A stretch of 5,102 nt of DNA from Alphaproteobacteria bacterium. Its GTDB lineage: Bacteria > Pseudomonadota > Alphaproteobacteria > Sphingomonadales > Sphingomonadaceae. Position numbers and translations under genes: made by a program. Of this stretch, positions 3,677 through 5,102 are shown piece after piece. How positions within the stretch are numbered: position 1 is the stretch's first letter; each line of letters begins with the position of its first letter. Below the pieces are notes generated by a model. That model did not search any database and was not told where the DNA came from. It was given only the letters and a program-made list of their open reading frames with translations. The DNA lies in NCBI GenBank assembly GCA_020249025.1, contig JADCGM010000100.1, forward strand, positions 1-5,102, read 5' to 3'.

Positions 3677-5102
3677 TCAGCGGGGCGCGGCGCTCGTTTC
3701 GTCGAGGAGCGCCCCGTAGAAGGCGATGGCGCGGGCGTAGTCGGCGACGCCGATCCGCTCATTGGTGCCGTGGATGCGCGGCAGATCGGCCGGGGTCATC
3801 GTCATCGGGGTGAAGCGGTAGATCGCGGTCGAGACCGGCTGATAGTTGCGCGCGTCCGTCCCGCCGAGGACGAGGCCGGGGGCGATCACCGCGTCGGGAA
3901 AGGTTCGTCCAATGGCGCGGGCGAGCAGGTCGTAGCCGGGACCCGATGTCGGCGATACCGCGCTCGGCTCGCGGCCCTCTGCCGACGGTTCGACGGTCAC
4001 GCGCGGGTCGCCAATCACCTCGCGGTCGTGTGCGAGAACGCCGGCGATGCTGTCGCCGGGGAGGATGCGGTGGTTGACGATCGCGCTCGCCGACTGCGGC
4101 AGCACATTGTCCTTGGTGCCCGCCATCAGCAGCGTCGGCGCGGTCGACGTGCGCACGGTCGCCGCGGTCGTTGGATTGGCGATAAACTGGCGCAGGACGA
4201 GCGGGCGGGTCAGCCATTGGTTGGCGAGCGCTACGCGCATGCCGAGCCCCATATGCGGCCCGAGCGCCTCCAGCATACCCGCGGTCGCGCCGTCGATGCG
4301 GGCTGGGTGCTGGTTCTCAACGAGACGCGTGATCGCCTTCGACAGCGTGACGACGGCGTTGTCGTCGGTCGGCATCGACGAATGGCCGCCCGGCGCGGTC
4401 GCCGTGACGCGGACGCTGAGATAGCCCTTTTCGGCCACGCCGATGTGCGCGACCGGCTTGCTGATGCCGGGAACGATGCCCTTGGTCACCGCCATGCCCT
4501 CGTCGAGGACGAGATCGAGGGTGACGCCGCGCGACTTCAGCAGCGCCGCCATCGCGGCCGCACCCGCGCCCCCGACCTCCTCGTCATGGCCGAACGCGAG
4601 ATAGACGGTGCGCGCCGGTGTCCAACCGGCGGCGAGCTTGCGCTCGGTCGCCTCGAGGATCGCCATCATCGACTGCTTGTCGTCGAGCGTGCCGCGGCCC
4701 CAGACGAAGCCGTTGGCGATCACGCCCGCGAAGGGCGGCTGTTCCCATTTGGACTCACTGCCGGGATCGATCGGAACGACATCCTGATGGGCGGCAAGCA
4801 GGACCGGCTTCAGGCTGGCGTCGCTGCCCTTGCAGGCGAACAACAGGCTGTGACCGGCGACGATCTCGGGCGCGCAGACCTGATGTACACGCGGGAAGCT
4901 TGTGGCGAGGAAGGCGTGGAGCCTGTCGAAGGCCGGGCCATCGACGACGCCCGCCTGCTTCGAGATCGTCGGAATGCGGATCGCTTCGGCGAGGCGGGAG
5001 ACGGCGGCGGGGTCATCGGCGACCGCGACGGGCGGCCCTTTGGGCGTCTCATCGACCGAAAAGCGCGCGGTGTTGATCGCCAGCGCGGAGATCGGAAGAG
5101 CG
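3677..5102 (-). CDS. M20 family metallopeptidase (carboxypeptidase S / PM20D1-like), N-terminus missing
   Basis: An open frame of 474 codons runs leftward from the right edge to a TGA at 3679-3677. Counting from that edge, the zinc ligands and catalytic residues of the M20 fold appear in order: AAHQDVVP (His105, Asp107), GRGTLDDK (bridging Asp139), GHDEEVGG (general base Glu173 and Glu174), LDEG (Asp199), and RIHGTNERI near the end (His444). Between them are GGHSSMP (around 236-242), the dimerisation/lid domain, and the subgroup-typical DNVLPQSASAIVNHRILPGDS. This combination points to the carboxypeptidase S/PM20D1 branch, di-zinc enzymes that cleave peptides or N-acyl amino acids; the exact substrate is open. 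About 10-30 residues of N-terminus are missing, probably a signal or membrane anchor, since the first visible residues (ALAINTARF) are hydrophobic. Export is therefore possible but unseen. The outermost 14 bases (5089-5102) look like sequencing adapter, so the native frame may really end at 5088. Confidence 0.94.
   Translation of the reverse strand, partial: ALPISALAINTARFSVDETPKGPPVAVADDPAAVSRLAEAIRIPTISKQAGVVDGPAFDRLHAFLATSFPRVHQVCAPEIVAGHSLLFACKGSDASLKPVLLAAHQDVVPIDPGSESKWEQPPFAGVIANGFVWGRGTLDDKQSMMAILEATERKLAAGWTPARTVYLAFGHDEEVGGAGAAAMAALLKSRGVTLDLVLDEGMAVTKGIVPGISKPVAHIGVAEKGYLSVRVTATAPGGHSSMPTDDNAVVTLSKAITRLVENQHPARIDGATAGMLEALGPHMGLGMRVALANQWLTRPLVLRQFIANPTTAATVRTSTAPTLLMAGTKDNVLPQSASAIVNHRILPGDSIAGVLAHDREVIGDPRVTVEPSAEGREPSAVSPTSGPGYDLLARAIGRTFPDAVIAPGLVLGGTDARNYQPVSTAIYRFTPMTMTPADLPRIHGTNERIGVADYARAIAFYGALLDETSAAPR
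5089..5102 (+). other. Probable Illumina TruSeq adapter remnant at contig end
   Basis: The last 14 bases, AGATCGGAAGAGCG, equal the first 14 bases of a standard Illumina TruSeq adapter and stop exactly at the window edge. A chance match of that length at the very end is very unlikely. The bases happen to keep the M20 frame open (read as L-P-I-S on the minus strand), so they would pass unnoticed in a translation. Confidence 0.85.

Noticed and set aside
3610..3762. N-terminal extension of the DUF892 frame upstream to an ATG at 3762
   Set aside because: The extra 51 residues are Pro/Arg/Ser-rich shadow translation overlapping the end of the M20 gene, and the EcfG promoter and AAAGGA site lie inside the stretch.
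1..5102. CRISPR array, insertion sequence, tRNA, phage or defence system
   Set aside because: I looked for spaced direct repeats, terminal inverted repeats, transposase or integrase motifs and tRNA-like cloverleaf sequence and saw none; composition is even throughout and gaps between genes are short.

Overview
The window is GC-rich DNA, densely packed with genes, and looks like an alphaproteobacterium, most probably Sphingomonadales. Three things suggest this: the divergent arrangement of a MoxR-type ATPase against a DUF1285–CoA-Nudix–CCA-enzyme cluster; the codon bias toward G/C at third positions; and two promoters of the EcfG type (GGAAC-N16-CGTT), the alphaproteobacterial general stress response sigma factor. 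The assignment to order rests on remembered gene order and was not tested by a search.

Left part (1-2512). The first 45 codons of a MoxR-type AAA+ ATPase run leftward out of the window. A 48-bp divergent spacer separates it from a rightward operon of three tightly coupled genes: a DUF1285 protein, a CoA-pyrophosphatase-type Nudix hydrolase (TTG start overlapping the previous stop) and a class II CCA-adding tRNA nucleotidyltransferase (ATGA overlap). Just after the stop of the CCA enzyme, the same frame stays open for 14 more codons that read like a lost C-terminal tail.

Middle (2513-2602). This short convergent spacer holds that possible tail and a perfect 8-bp GC hairpin, which probably serves as the shared end for transcripts arriving from both sides.

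Right part (2603-5102, all leftward). In transcription order the genes are an M20 carboxypeptidase S/PM20D1-like metallopeptidase lacking only its extreme N-terminus, a DUF892 (YciE/YciF-like) ferritin-fold protein, and a DUF2383/PA2169-type four-helix-bundle protein. The two helical-bundle genes each have a perfect EcfG-type promoter directly upstream, so they look like a small stress-response module that fires independently of the peptidase gene. The DUF892 protein appears to lack several glutamates that form the di-iron site in its relatives.

The last 14 bases (5089-5102) equal the start of the Illumina TruSeq adapter. The right edge is therefore probably a contig end carrying adapter sequence, and the final few codons of the peptidase gene should not be trusted. 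I found no tRNA, rRNA, CRISPR, insertion sequence or wholly new multi-gene system. The most informative signal is the pair of stress promoters.
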